DNA from: Paramacrobiotus metropolitanus | Lineage: Eukaryota > Tardigrada > Eutardigrada > Parachela > Macrobiotidae | DNA length: 64,000 bases | NCBI RefSeq assembly: GCF_019649055.1 | Contig: NW_026570460.1 | Location: 40,206-104,205, forward strand | Direction: 5' to 3' | Notes under the pieces: generated by a model | The model's input: the letters and a program-made list of their open reading frames with translations, nothing else | What the model was told of the DNA's origin: nothing | Databases searched by the model: none | Made by a program: the position numbers and the translations under genes | Shown: in pieces, positions 33,678-44,073 of the stretch | How the letters are laid out: the number at the start of each line of letters is the position of its first letter | Position numbering within the stretch: position 1 is the first letter of the stretch

Positions 33678-35163
33678 ATGAATATAGTTAACACTTTATA
33701 CGAACTTGCCGCATTTTCGGCGGCCGAAAGTGCAAAGTTATGTAACAGTGCGGCAGAACTTCTGAATCCCAATATGAATTGCACAAACGGAATAAATATC
33801 GCGGAAATTGTCGAAGATGTCGTGACTAACGATATATTTGGAGAAGAGTCTATTGCGGATAAGCTTCGAAGGATACAAACACCAATAGATCGCAAAGGCC
33901 GTTTCAATTCGGTGACCGAAATGCTGAGGTTTCCGTTTGTGCCAATTATACGGCATCAAATGATTATTATATACATTTCACGAGACAGTACTCGCTGTTA
34001 TATACTGACGGTGTATCTACAAAGCGCAAGACAAAATTTTGTACCAAAAGACACTGGTAGAGAGTAATTAGCGCGATGCTGGCGCTTTAATGATAGCCAC
34101 TGCACTACGGCCATTGCAATAATGACATTTACCATCGATATGCCTGCGACTGATTGGGTGTTCACAAATAACTCCATTACTTTATCAGTTGCAGTTTCCT
34201 TATACATTCTTGGACATCGTGCGAGTTTCACAGTGGTTTCTGCTGTTTTGGCATCGGGAGGTCAACTGCTTATGCATATTTTGCAAAATTTTTGAATGCT
34301 ATGAAGGGATGTTTTGGTGATTCATTAAACCAACCCCTTACGTCGGCCCAAGTCGAAAAATATGCAGAAGACTGCAGCACTGCTTTTCGTGAAAAAGTTG
34401 CAGTTTGGTGTCCAAGAATTATTGGCGCCGTGGATGGTTCGCATATTTATATTAACGCCATGTCTGAGGGCCCAGACGGTTACTACAACCGGAAGCAGAG
34501 ATACAGCGTTATCTTACAGGTACCGATTATACTAACAATTTTCAACACATTACAGTATGTACTCGTAACACAAATTGACATAAAACATCAATACATTTTC
34601 AAGTTTATATATTATATTATCCTGAATTAAATTTAGTTTAAAATTTAGGCAGCTGCTTCCTTATCTTGCGAAATTTTACACGCTGTATTCGGGTTTGCCG
34701 GTCGAGTACATAATGCAACTGTGTACAAGAATTCGAAAGTGTCGGAGTGGTTGCCCCCCAGCGTTACGCTGCTGGGTGACAGCGTGTACCCATTCAGCCA
34801 GCAGCTGATTATGCCATTTCGCGACGATGGCACACTCGACCGGAGCAAAAAACACTACAATGGGATGATATCGTGTAAACGGTGTTGCGTGGAGCGAACG
34901 TTTGGTCAGCTAAAAGTAAGGGGACAATTATGTTCCACATTCCGTATCGCGATATGAAAACAGGGAATCTCGTAATACTTGTCTGCTGTCTGCTCCATAA
35001 TATATGCGTTGGACATCTGGACCTGTTTGACTTCGATGATACACCGGCGGAAATTGTTGAGCAGGGCTACAATGAGGATGTACCTGTCGAACCGCCTGCT
35101 GATGATCGTACAGTTACAGCGAAGCGCTTAAAACTTATGACAAAAATTTTGGGTGGGAAGTAA
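33678..35163 (+). pseudogene. PIF/Harbinger transposase, second element
   Basis: Legible blocks in order: an N-terminal segment (33,678-33,950); a helix-turn-helix stretch with FGIGRSTAYAYFAKFLNAM near 34,245-34,305; IIGAVDGSHIYI (first catalytic D, about 34,420-34,455) ending VILQ before a GTACCG donor; and, after acceptor TTTAG at 34,649, VFGFAGRVHNATVY, LLGDSVYPF (second D) and CCVERTFGQLK (E). A frameshift near 34,915-34,930 precedes HIPYRDM.TGNLVILVCCLLHNICV and the stop at 35,163. The DDE triad is complete, but frameshifts near 34,240 and 34,920 break the protein. It converges with its Myb-like partner 360 bases downstream. Confidence 0.85.
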
Positions 35164-35521
35164 TTATCGAGTTATAATCCCCTCTTTCCAATTTTTTTGA
35201 CAACCGTACTCCCATTTAGATTTTAAGTGGGTTTTCAGTGTAATATTACCGCATACCCAATACGTGTTTTTGTTAGGTCGTTTACCGTAAAAAAATCATC
35301 GAACAATGCAACAAGCATGAGCTAGCAACCTTCGTGGGTGTATAATAAATGTTTGTGAAATGCTATTGCAGCCCAGAAATTAAAATTTTGTAGTATAGTA
35401 TGCATACTTAGAACGTCCAAAAAACAACCAACAAGAACTCAATAAATGTTTTTGTGATCAAATGTTAAGTGTAGTTGTAGCGCGCTTAAAATATGCTCAT
35501 GCATGAAAACGTTTTGTAAAA

Positions 35522-36877
35522 CTACTCACTATCAATACTAAAACCGCCAATCTTTAACCACTGATCAATTTTGTTCATCAGATTTTCACTTGTCTCCCGG
35601 TTTTCCTTGCACTTCTCGATCACCACGGCGTTTGCTTGTGCGCGCTCCTCGCGATCTTCCGCTCGCAGTAGTCGCAGCGAAGCAATTCTTTCATCCGATT
35701 TTTCTGATTGAGCTTCCAGCTTACCCATCAACTAAAAATTTAAAATTTGAGTTATAAATACAATGTCAGTTGTATTATCAATGTCAGTTATGTTATATTG
35801 TTAGTTACAAATCTCTTTTCTTATAAGAATAAAAACAAAATATTAAATTTACTAACAACTATATTCAGTGTATTAGTGCAGTAACAGTTTTTTTTTAAAC
35901 TTTTATGTAGTACTTACTACAAAACACACAGTATTGTAATGAGTATTACTATTATTATTGCTTTTTCATGTAAGTAAAACCGGCGGAAATTGTTGAACAG
36001 GACGCTACGACTGCCAAGGGATGCCTAACCAGTGTGCTGGCAACTTATAGATTAGTAATTTATTATTAATAAAGATATAACATTAAATATATATGGTAGT
36101 ACAAGTACTGTGTGTGGTGTACCGTAGTATTGTGTACCTGTGCACGAACATCCGGTCGGCGTTTCTTTTCTGGTGGCGTAGATTTAATGCGCCAGGGTGC
36201 GGTTGCTGCCTCCCGTTCTTCCTGTTCAATGACAGGGTCATACCCGCACATAGCGGATATGTCGTCCGTTTCCGGCAATCCCGACGCTCCGCGGTTTGCC
36301 GGAATAATGTCGCGTATGCTTTCCTTAAACGACCCTAAAAATGTGTTGGAATAAAATTTAATGTTACTTTAACTCAAAATATAAGTGCATTATAAGGGTT
36401 ACAAATATGCAATAATAAAAGTCATTAAACGGTACTATAACTAAAGGATTTATAATATTAAAAGATAATTCAACAATAAATGGTAATATTATGATAATAC
36501 TAATATATATTATTGAATTAAATACAACAATAATTATAATATCACGGATTATAGCATAAAGCACTTGCTTTTGAATATATTAAAGTTTGCCTACAGGTTA
36601 GCCGCTTACGTTTTCGTCCATGTGTATTTTCCAAGCTGACGTCTTTGCGGTAATGCAAAACCGAGTCAAACAATTCGAAGAACGGCCATTCAGACGGTTC
36701 AGTTCCGGTGCCGGAATGTTCCTGTTTCTCCCGCTTGTAGGTGGTAAAAGAGTTGTCGTACCGTTTTTGGACGTGTGCATAGGTATGCGGCAGTTCAGGC
36801 CAGATTTCTTTCATTTCCGCAGTTGTAGTTACCCAATACTGCCGCTTGTGTTTGCAGTTGTTGAATTTATCGTTCAT
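35522..36877 (-). CDS. Harbinger Myb/SANT-like partner protein, three exons
   Basis: Exons 36,610-36,877, 36,138-36,334 and 35,522-35,731 join in frame (intron phases 1 and 0), predicting 224 residues with no lesion. Residues 1-90 carry the SANT/MADF-like pattern (KRQYWVTTTAEMKEIWPELP ... YDNSFTTYKREKQEHSG ... WPFFELFDSVLHYR). The middle is acidic (MCGYDPVIEQEEREA) followed by a basic PPEKKRRPD nuclear-signal-like stretch. The C-terminus is a coiled coil (RLLRAEDREERAQANAVVIEK). Convergent placement with the DDE transposase matches the first Harbinger element at 15-17.6 kb, although the two partners are quite divergent. In the family this protein assists transposase binding and nuclear import. 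Being intact beside a broken transposase may mean recent decay. Confidence 0.75.
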
Positions 36878-36899
36878 GGCCGCCGCTTGGTAATAATAA

Positions 36900-38117
36900 A
36901 GCTAAAATAATCAGCATCTAGTCTCTATTTTATATTATAAAAGAATGAGACTTTCAAAATTCCATTTCCATACAGTTCGCCAGGACCCTACACTGAACCA
37001 AACTTCGATGGCTATATATCATTCGATAGCCCTAAGTTTCTATATTTGCCATCAGAGGTCTGTTTTTGAAACAAACGGTAGGTTTAAAAGAAAAGTTCAA
37101 AAAACCTTAGCATGCAAAGTCTATGGGAAAAGTGGAGAACCCACCACTACAAAACGATCACCCCACCACTGCCAAAAAAATATGTCGATTTTTGATAAAT
37201 CACCTAAAAAGTTACAATGGATGAAATTTTAATGGGTATGAATCACTCGAAAGCCCTGAATTTATAGATTTTACCTCTAAAGCATGGTTATAGAGGAATA
37301 TCAGGATTTGACAAGAAAGTCTGATTAAAAAGTCTACGGAACAGTCGAGGTTCATATTTCCAAAACCCAGTTTTTCAAGTTGCTGTCCTACGCAGCGCGG
37401 GTGACCAGATTTAAAGTTGCTGCGCTCTATTGGGCGGGTACGAATGTTTTTGCTAAATCTAAATAGTGAAGCACTAAGGCCTCGGCCCCAGCATTAACCG
37501 TATCTCGCTACGGTACACCACCGCACGAAGTGGCCTTCATAAAAGCTATTTTCTATCGAAATTATTCAGTGCGTTTGACACTGAGCAAAAAGGGAAATAC
37601 TAACTTTGTAAATCGTCAGTCGTGTAACAGGCGAATTTGCGCAATTTTCTGCGTTATAATTTCACGGGAAAAGCAGTTCGAAGATTAGACTACTATACAA
37701 GTACATATGGTTGCTTACCCAGCAAATGCTTTACAACCAATACGGAAATGTGCTCTTTATGCAAAAATTACCAACGTCTAACCGATTAACCGTCTTTCGT
37801 TAAGCAGAATAAACAGAAAATACTGATTAGCGTGGCCGACGGAGTTGATTGAATGGATGCAGTTAATATAAGCCATATGCTACATTTACGGTAAGTTTTG
37901 TGAAACTCCAAGTACGAGGTAAATTACCAGGTGCTTAGCTACTTTAGTCTACTTATTAGTAGTTTCACTGTTGTGTTCTTAATACAAAGCATTATGGAAA
38001 AATATTATGTATTCCTATTGATAATTGTATCGACAAGGGCACCAGCGATATTTGGCTGAGCCGTCTTAAATTATAAGGAAGGCGATATCTGAAAAGGGAA
38101 CAATGCTTGGAAATAGG
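36900..38117. other. Non-coding region
   Basis: No convincing gene. The 95-codon plus frame at 36,945-37,232 has no family resemblance and no supporting context. Two loosely similar stretches (near 37,015 and 37,225: AT.CATTCGA.AGCCCT) hint at an old internal duplication. The right end of the second Harbinger element should fall here. Confidence 0.4.
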
Positions 38118-38249
38118 CATTTAGTCGGCAGTGTATCCCTCGCGAGACATTTCATCGGGAGGCCGTTTGGATGTCGAGACATTCAGCCACGAGGCCGTCT
38201 CGACTGAGAGACCTTTGTTTCATGGGACAAATTTTTATTAGGATTATTG

Positions 38250-38860
38250 GTATTGCCGCCGTTTACAGATCGACAGTTTGCTAACCGTCATCTTGCTGAC
38301 CGACGACTAGCTGACAACCTTTTGCTGATCTATAAAATGTTTATGCGACAATTAGTTGAAGCGACAGCATGGCGATCAACAGCTTGCTGAACGACGTTTT
38401 GCTGATACGAAATTTTGCTGAACACCGACACTTTGCTGACGAACTTTTGATGTCCAACAAAATATCTTCCCGAAACCCTGTACGAACCCAGGAAACCTAC
38501 GAAGTCCTAAGGAAACATCAGAAACCTAGAAAAACCAAATAAAACCTAGAAACCTTAAAAACCTAAGAAAACGCGGCCAAGGTTACAAAACTGCGATGCA
38601 AAAACGAATACGAAGACGTAATAAAACAAGAACAAACCTAAAAGCCTAAGAAAAGTACTCAGGAAACTAAGAAACCCATAACCTGATCGATAAGCAAGCT
38701 GCCGGTCAACAAAAGAGTTTCCGCAAAGCATCGGGCAGCGGAACGGGAGAAAAGCGAATTGTCGGTCAACTATCTGTCAGTCAGCAAGTTATGTTAATCA
38801 GCAACATATCGGTCAGCAAATTGTCGGGCAGCGAACCGGTTGTCAGTAAACTGACGTGCT
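38250..38860. repeat. Fold-back of GCTGA words around a CCTAAG-like core
   Basis: The left arm (38,265-38,455) has TTGCTGA/GCTGAC words. The centre (38,480-38,680) has AAACCTA and CCTAAG words. The right arm (38,690-38,860) has the complements (GTCAGCAAG, GTCGGGCAGC). Spacing is irregular, so it is a degenerate inverted array rather than a simple satellite. Confidence 0.65.
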
Positions 38861-38868
38861 GCCATAAG

Positions 38869-38943
38869 TAAAACAGTCAAAAGAAGCTACCCGCATGGCC
38901 GCTTGGATGGCTACCATGCAAGTAGCTTCTTTTGACTGTTTTA
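38869..38943. repeat. Perfect 22-base-stem hairpin
   Basis: Arms 38,869-38,890 and 38,922-38,943 are exact inverted repeats (AAAAGAAGCTAC / GTAGCTTCTTTT at the inner ends). The 31-base loop contains a second small inverted pair, GCATGG and CCATGC. The same structure, interrupted by a solo LTR, is at 10.27 and 11.26 kb. Confidence 0.8.
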
Positions 38944-39153
38944 CTGTAGCCGGCAAATCGCTTCTGCCGTTTTTACTTCGGCCGCAGTTCATTTCGGCAG
39001 ACTATTATTTTGGTCTAATTTAGGCAATAAATTCTTGTATTTGCTGCAGGCTACCGGCTGGAGCCTAACATTGTGGCCCAACAGGGTGCTTGTTACCTCA
39101 TCAATATAACATACACCCGATTTAACCTTATACGAGTTTTTCGGTTATTGCAG

Positions 39154-40124
39154 CTTTCAGGGAACGATATTGTAATTACCGGCCATGCTGGTTATGCGAA
39201 TGGACGTGGTGTGACATGCGCGAACAGTTAGACAGGGATAAACTACCGGGGAAGTGTTCCACTGGAGATCAGATATCCACAGAAACAGAGGAACGGAAGT
39301 TCATTCACAATGCCTTAAACTTTCCGTTTTTGGAAGAAAAACAAGACAATGAGAAATCGCAACAAGTGCTTCGGTTATTAGCGACCATATACCTCAAGGA
39401 CGGAAATAGAGATTTTCTCTCGTGCAGTCCGCACTTGGATGACTTGAAAAAAATTACCGCGGAAGAACCAACTTGTTGTGGCGACAGTGGCGATATCGTG
39501 CTGGCCGGTGTCGGAATACGGATTGTAACGTCTGATGGGAAACGAGCAATTGAGCTATTTTCATCAGGACCCCCCTTCAAAATTAATGCGGACATCCTGA
39601 ATGTTTCCATGCACACATTCCTTAGAGAGCTGTATTCAGCGAAGTTTCTTAACGCAAAACTTGCTTATCAGTTGTTTTACAAGTCCAAATTTTATGATCT
39701 CGGTGTCAGGGATGGGAGTGACCAGGATGACTATTGGCGGCAAGTCAAAACCATTAAAAAAGAGCATTCTTCTTGTGGAGAACAGTGCGGTCTGAGAAAC
39801 GCCTCCCTGAATAAAAACGGAATCAGAAGCGTTCGGCTGAAACCCAACAGAAAAGGCAACCCGCATATTATGATCAAGCTGGACCAGTCAGCCGCATGCG
39901 AGGGCATCGTGATGGACGCCGAGGAGATCAAATTTTTCGTAGATGTCACGTTGTTATCATCAAATACGGACACTCTACTCAACGTTGCTCGGGAATGCCC
40001 GTCACTGTCCGAGACCAGAACAGATCCTGAAACGCTGGAGCATGTTAGCGATTTATCAGATCTGTCCTTCTTTTACCAGGAAAGTGCACTCGCTTTTTGC
40101 GGGTACTGCTGGACCGAAGCGTAG
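39154..40124 (+). CDS. Protein X, copy 2 (open frame, family unknown)
   Basis: A frame of 302 codons runs from ATG at 39,216 to 40,124. It is also open upstream to an acceptor, TTATTGCAG at 39,145-39,153, in phase 1. The upstream part encodes a Cys/Trp-rich stretch (RYCNYRPCWLCEWTWCD), so the true protein may start in an earlier exon and the ATG may be internal. The rest is soluble and mixed-charge, with notable pieces EEPTCCGDSGDIVLAGVG, FLRELYSAKFLNAKLAYQLF and a C-terminal FFVDVTLLSSN; no membrane segment. The broken copy at 11,622 shows mostly substitutions that keep chemistry, suggesting past constraint. No known domain is recognised. Confidence 0.65.
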
Positions 40125-40357
40125 ATAAGTTATATGAAATTAAATTTACCTTATTGCTGATGACAGAAATTCTGACTAGGCTACGTGTTAAGGTAGGTTT
40201 GACTAGGCACGTATTACGTATTTTGACTAGGTACGTTATTAATTATTTGTCAGGGCGCAAACAACTACTAAGAAAGCGTAGCAACACCAGGGTCACAGAC
40301 TGACAGTCATTGTCAAGTTGCTACGGACACAATCGCACAACATTACCAAGACGTTCA

Positions 40358-40460
40358 TACGCGTATACACGTATATATATACGTTTATATTGTACGTATA
40401 TATATGCGTACATACGTATATGCGTATACACGTATATACTTTCATACGCGTAACTCGTAA
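40358..40460. repeat. ACGTATA microsatellite-like tract
   Basis: Alternating ACGTATATAT/GCGTATACACG words fill about 100 bases and are locally self-complementary. The equivalent place in B units 1 and 2 is shorter, so this tract has expanded here. Confidence 0.7.
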
Positions 40461-41068
40461 GTACGCGTGCAAGATACATCACCTCAGCAATGTGCGTGTG
40501 TACAGTGTAACCCTTCAAAACAACATTTCAGCATTTAGCATTTTAGGGTTAACATCAAGAATGTATGAAGAAGACGCATTAAGCGATTTGGCCCGGTACA
40601 TGGCACCAAAGTCGAGTACATACATCCACGGGAACATTCGCTGCCGCGCATTCCCAAACACGCTTCTGTATTCCTATATGATATTCTGTTGCTGTTTATT
40701 TACATCCTGTTTAAATGCTGTTTGCTAACGTTGAGTTTTTCTGATTACGCTGCACAGCGTCATTGTATCTTAACCAGTTTTTACCATGAAAATTATACAG
40801 TGATTAGCTATACGTTCAGACATATTATGTGAGCGGATTACCTTTTATTGGCTGTATATCTGCAGAACATACTGTTAGGACCGTAAAAGGAAAGGGGATA
40901 TCTACCAGTCAGTACAAAGTACGCGGTTAAAAAGTATTCTCAAAATCAACAAACACTGTACAAACGGAACGCGTATTCAATAATAAACCGGGTTTAAAAA
41001 AACAAGCACAACTCCACGCAATATGCGTTAAAACGAAGAATGTACACTGTTCCAGACCCACCACGGCG

Positions 41069-41473
41069 CTAGCGTGCCGCCCAATCCGCGGTCTGTTCCA
41101 GGAAGGCGCGCACCGCGGCCCCGCGCTGCTGATAGCGCGCGCAGACGTGCAGCACCTCCGCCCGGAAGCGCGCCGCTTGCTGCTTATCTTCCGCGTGCAG
41201 CCGCGCCCACGTCTCGCTGCACTGGCGGACCAGGCGAGCTTGGCTGGGCGATGCGCTCAAAGACTCCAGCTCCGGCGAATCGGACACCTGTTTATCGCCA
41301 CCGCCGAGAAAGCGCTCCAGGTACGGGTAGAGGAACCAGCCCAGCAGGGCACCGCCCACCAGGCCGATAATCGTCGGGAGGTTGCAGACAATCCACAATC
41401 CACACGGGTACTGCTTCTCGGCCAGGGAGCACAGAAATCCCAACGAACCGTTGCTGGCGGATGAAGCCATCAT
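41069..41473 (-). CDS. Small B-unit membrane protein, copy 3 (intact)
   Basis: A 134-residue frame starts with a double ATG (MMASSASNGSLGFLCSLAEKQ) and ends QTADWAAR. Residues about 27-48 (WIVCNLPTIIGLVGGALLG) form a likely transmembrane segment, followed by FLYPYLERFL. Residues about 60-134 are charged and helical, with a Cys/Trp pair (RQCSETWARL, VLHVCARY). The coding sequence is far more GC-rich than its flanks. A TATA box lies about 60 bases upstream. Two other copies differ by lesions but keep the same protein text, so the unit probably spread with a working gene. No known family; it is either a cellular gene captured by the repeat or a gene that belongs to it. Confidence 0.65.
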   Translation of the reverse strand: MMASSASNGSLGFLCSLAEKQYPCGLWIVCNLPTIIGLVGGALLGWFLYPYLERFLGGGDKQVSDSPELESLSASPSQARLVRQCSETWARLHAEDKQQAARFRAEVLHVCARYQQRGAAVRAFLEQTADWAAR

Positions 41474-41529
41474 GGCGGATTGCGGATTTATGGAAGATAC
41501 TGAACAGCGGAAGAGCGAAGCGAGCCGGC

Positions 41530-41537
41530 GTTTTATA
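41530..41537 (-). promoter_or_regulatory. TATA box of the intact B-unit gene
   Basis: Reads TATAAAAC on the minus strand about 60 bases before the ATG, conserved in all three copies. Confidence 0.6.
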
Positions 41538-42482
41538 GATGAGATTTGAAACTTTTGTAATCACAAATTGTACTAGCAACTAAATGATTGCAATCGGCAT
41601 TGGTTGCGTATTTTTATACGGCGTCAACCGCCTCCGGAAACGGACCAGCGTATACTCCGCTCGTCATTCTTGCTAATGCTGTTGTGCATTCAACACTAAC
41701 ACCGATGAAAACGCAGCAGCCATATATCACTTCGTTGGAATTCTTATAAGGCTGTCAGCAGTGTTTATGGATTCACTCCAAACTGAATCCAGTAAAGCGT
41801 AACGTACAGTTGTATAGTCCGGATAATTTTCAGTGTATTCGTGCCGCAACTCGTGTCTGCACGAGTGTAGTATTATTCGTAATAATCATAATTTTGTTAG
41901 TTAATAACCTGTTTCACAGGTGATGAGTAGCGTCAAGTAATGTGAATACGATACGATTTCGAGCAGCGCTGTTTTCTCCGCATGTCGAGCGGCAAGAGTT
42001 GCCGGTAAGTATAAAGCCCATACTGAAGTGCGTACAATTACTGGTAATTCGTTATCGTAGACACTCATTAATCTTCTATACTTCGATAATCCTACTTATT
42101 GGAAACACTTTCGCGACAGGATATAACGGAACTTGCGGAAGTACACTGTATGCCGGTACAGAGTGCACAAGTACATGGTGTCTAAATCCTTGTGTAACCA
42201 CAGAAATCTTTTGATTTCGCGTACTCCCCAACACCTTTTTTGCACTGCTTTATAATATTGTGTAGACAAAATTAAACTTATCGCACACTCTGATCACTTT
42301 TGCTATATATTTCGAACAAGTGCATAATCGTCTTTTTTAGAGGTACATAATTTTGTGGAACGTAGTCTTCGCTTTGCATGTGACCTTTACACAAAAAAAT
42401 GTACAAATTACAAGTACAAATCTAAATCATAAAACAAATAAAATCTATCCACTGAGTCCGTTACGTAATTTATACGAGTACA

Positions 42483-43266
42483 TAGGGTTGTCATCCCACC
42501 AAGGTTTTAGAGGTGGGATGTGATGGGAACGTGAACAGGAAGTGATGTGATTGGTGGGATAGACTACCAATATATTGATTAATTTCCGACATATTGTTTG
42601 CAATGAAATTAAAAATTTTTATGCTAGCTGTTTGTTACAACAGAGAAGCCTTGCGAAAAAAATGTATCTGTAAGAGAGTTAATTTACCGACATTACTGGT
42701 AAAACAAGTTAACAAAAGTCAAAACCCAAAAATCGCACGCAACGGAATCTGATGGTTCTCACGGTGGTTTTAAAGAAGTAAAAACCGTTGGAGAATTACG
42801 TCAAGTACTGTATCGTATCATCATCTTCCACAACGGTCACTTTATCGATCATCCAATCGCCGTACACCTTTTCGCAAATATTTTTCCAATAAAAGCGAAT
42901 ATTAGACGTGAACCAAGTCACTCAAGACTCGAAGTATTTGTACAAGTACTCTGTATGTGAATCAGTGCAACCATTCGCATTTCTCGATTCCAAATTGCTC
43001 CATCGCCGAATTTGTTAGAATGTCACTTAGAAAGTTAATATATCTAAAAATATATGCACTGTCGATGCGCAGTGCGCTATAGGTCAGAACTTCAGGTAGA
43101 GGATTTTGATCTTTTATTTTTAAAAATACAATTTCATCCCATCACATCACCGCGTCCCATCACTCATCACATTTTTTATCCCAGCCGCAGTTGTTCGGCA
43201 TGATAGGATTGTGAGCAGGAAGACGGCGTGATTGTGAAAGCGTGTGATGACGTGATGACAACCTTA
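42483..43266. mobile_element. hAT-like MITE inserted in B unit 3
   Basis: The ends read TAGGGTTGTCATC and, inverted, TAAGGTTGTCATC, fitting the TARNG rule of hAT ends. GAGTACA lies just outside each end, an imperfect 8-base target duplication. Subterminal regions repeat GTGATG/CATCAC words in opposite orientations. B unit 1 near 7,145 reads through without it. No transposase. Confidence 0.75.
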
Positions 43267-44073
43267 CCGGAGTACATTCATGAATTCCATGCGTAAACCT
43301 TAATTGTGGTGAAATTTGTGGAAATGTGAAAAAATGTGAAAAATATATGAAAAATGAAAAAAACATATATATGAAATAGGTAAAAAAATTAAATTTCATT
43401 AAGGTTCAAAATTTCCAAATTGTGCTTTCGTACTTTTTAAAAGAAATTTTTGTATTTTAAAAAAAATATTTCTGTGCCCTCGTGAAATCTAAATACGTGG
43501 GTGACTAATCGAATACAAAATAAAGTGACAGATTGCTGAGAAACGCTCATGTACCAAAACGTATCATTATGGACCGATCTTCTTCAAATTCTGCACGCAA
43601 AAGCTTATAAATAAAAAGAATTTTCTTCTTCTTCTTTCTTTTTTGTAACCGTCCTCGAATTTTTTGATAATTATTTCTAAATTTTACTTTCTAATAATAT
43701 AGCCGGACATTTTTCGAATGAGTGTACATTGCACAATTCACATCCGGAGGTTTCTACCTGACCGTAAATTCGTATCCGGACGTTTTTGCCAGAATGTATA
43801 ATTCGTGATAAAGGTGCTTCGTCTCGACTGTCCCGCATATACGCCCAATTTATTTCCCGGAAATAACAACAAACATCCCGCCAAAAATGGTAAAAAGAAG
43901 AAAAACAATCAAAAACATGTAAACCATACTAATAAAACGCAATATAAACTCTATCCACCCCCCTTTTATATTCCTCAAAAAAGTAACAAAATAAACAAAA
44001 AAAAACCACCCCTGTGCAAAAAAAAACCTCTCTAAAAGAATAAAATTTCCAACCACCCCCACCCCGCCCCCCG

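Larger units (their letters stand above)
38118..40165. repeat. X block, copy 2
   Basis: This is the partner of 9,612-12,625, without the solo LTR and with a complete fold-back and hairpin. It is followed directly by B unit 3. Confidence 0.9.
40200..43960. repeat. B unit, copy 3
   Basis: This matches 4,790-7,745 along its length, including the 3' part with GACTGTCCCGCATATACG near 43,830. It carries the only intact copy of the membrane-protein gene and a hAT-like insertion at 42,483-43,266 that copy 1 lacks. It ends where the 3' side of the NFAT gene begins. Confidence 0.85.
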
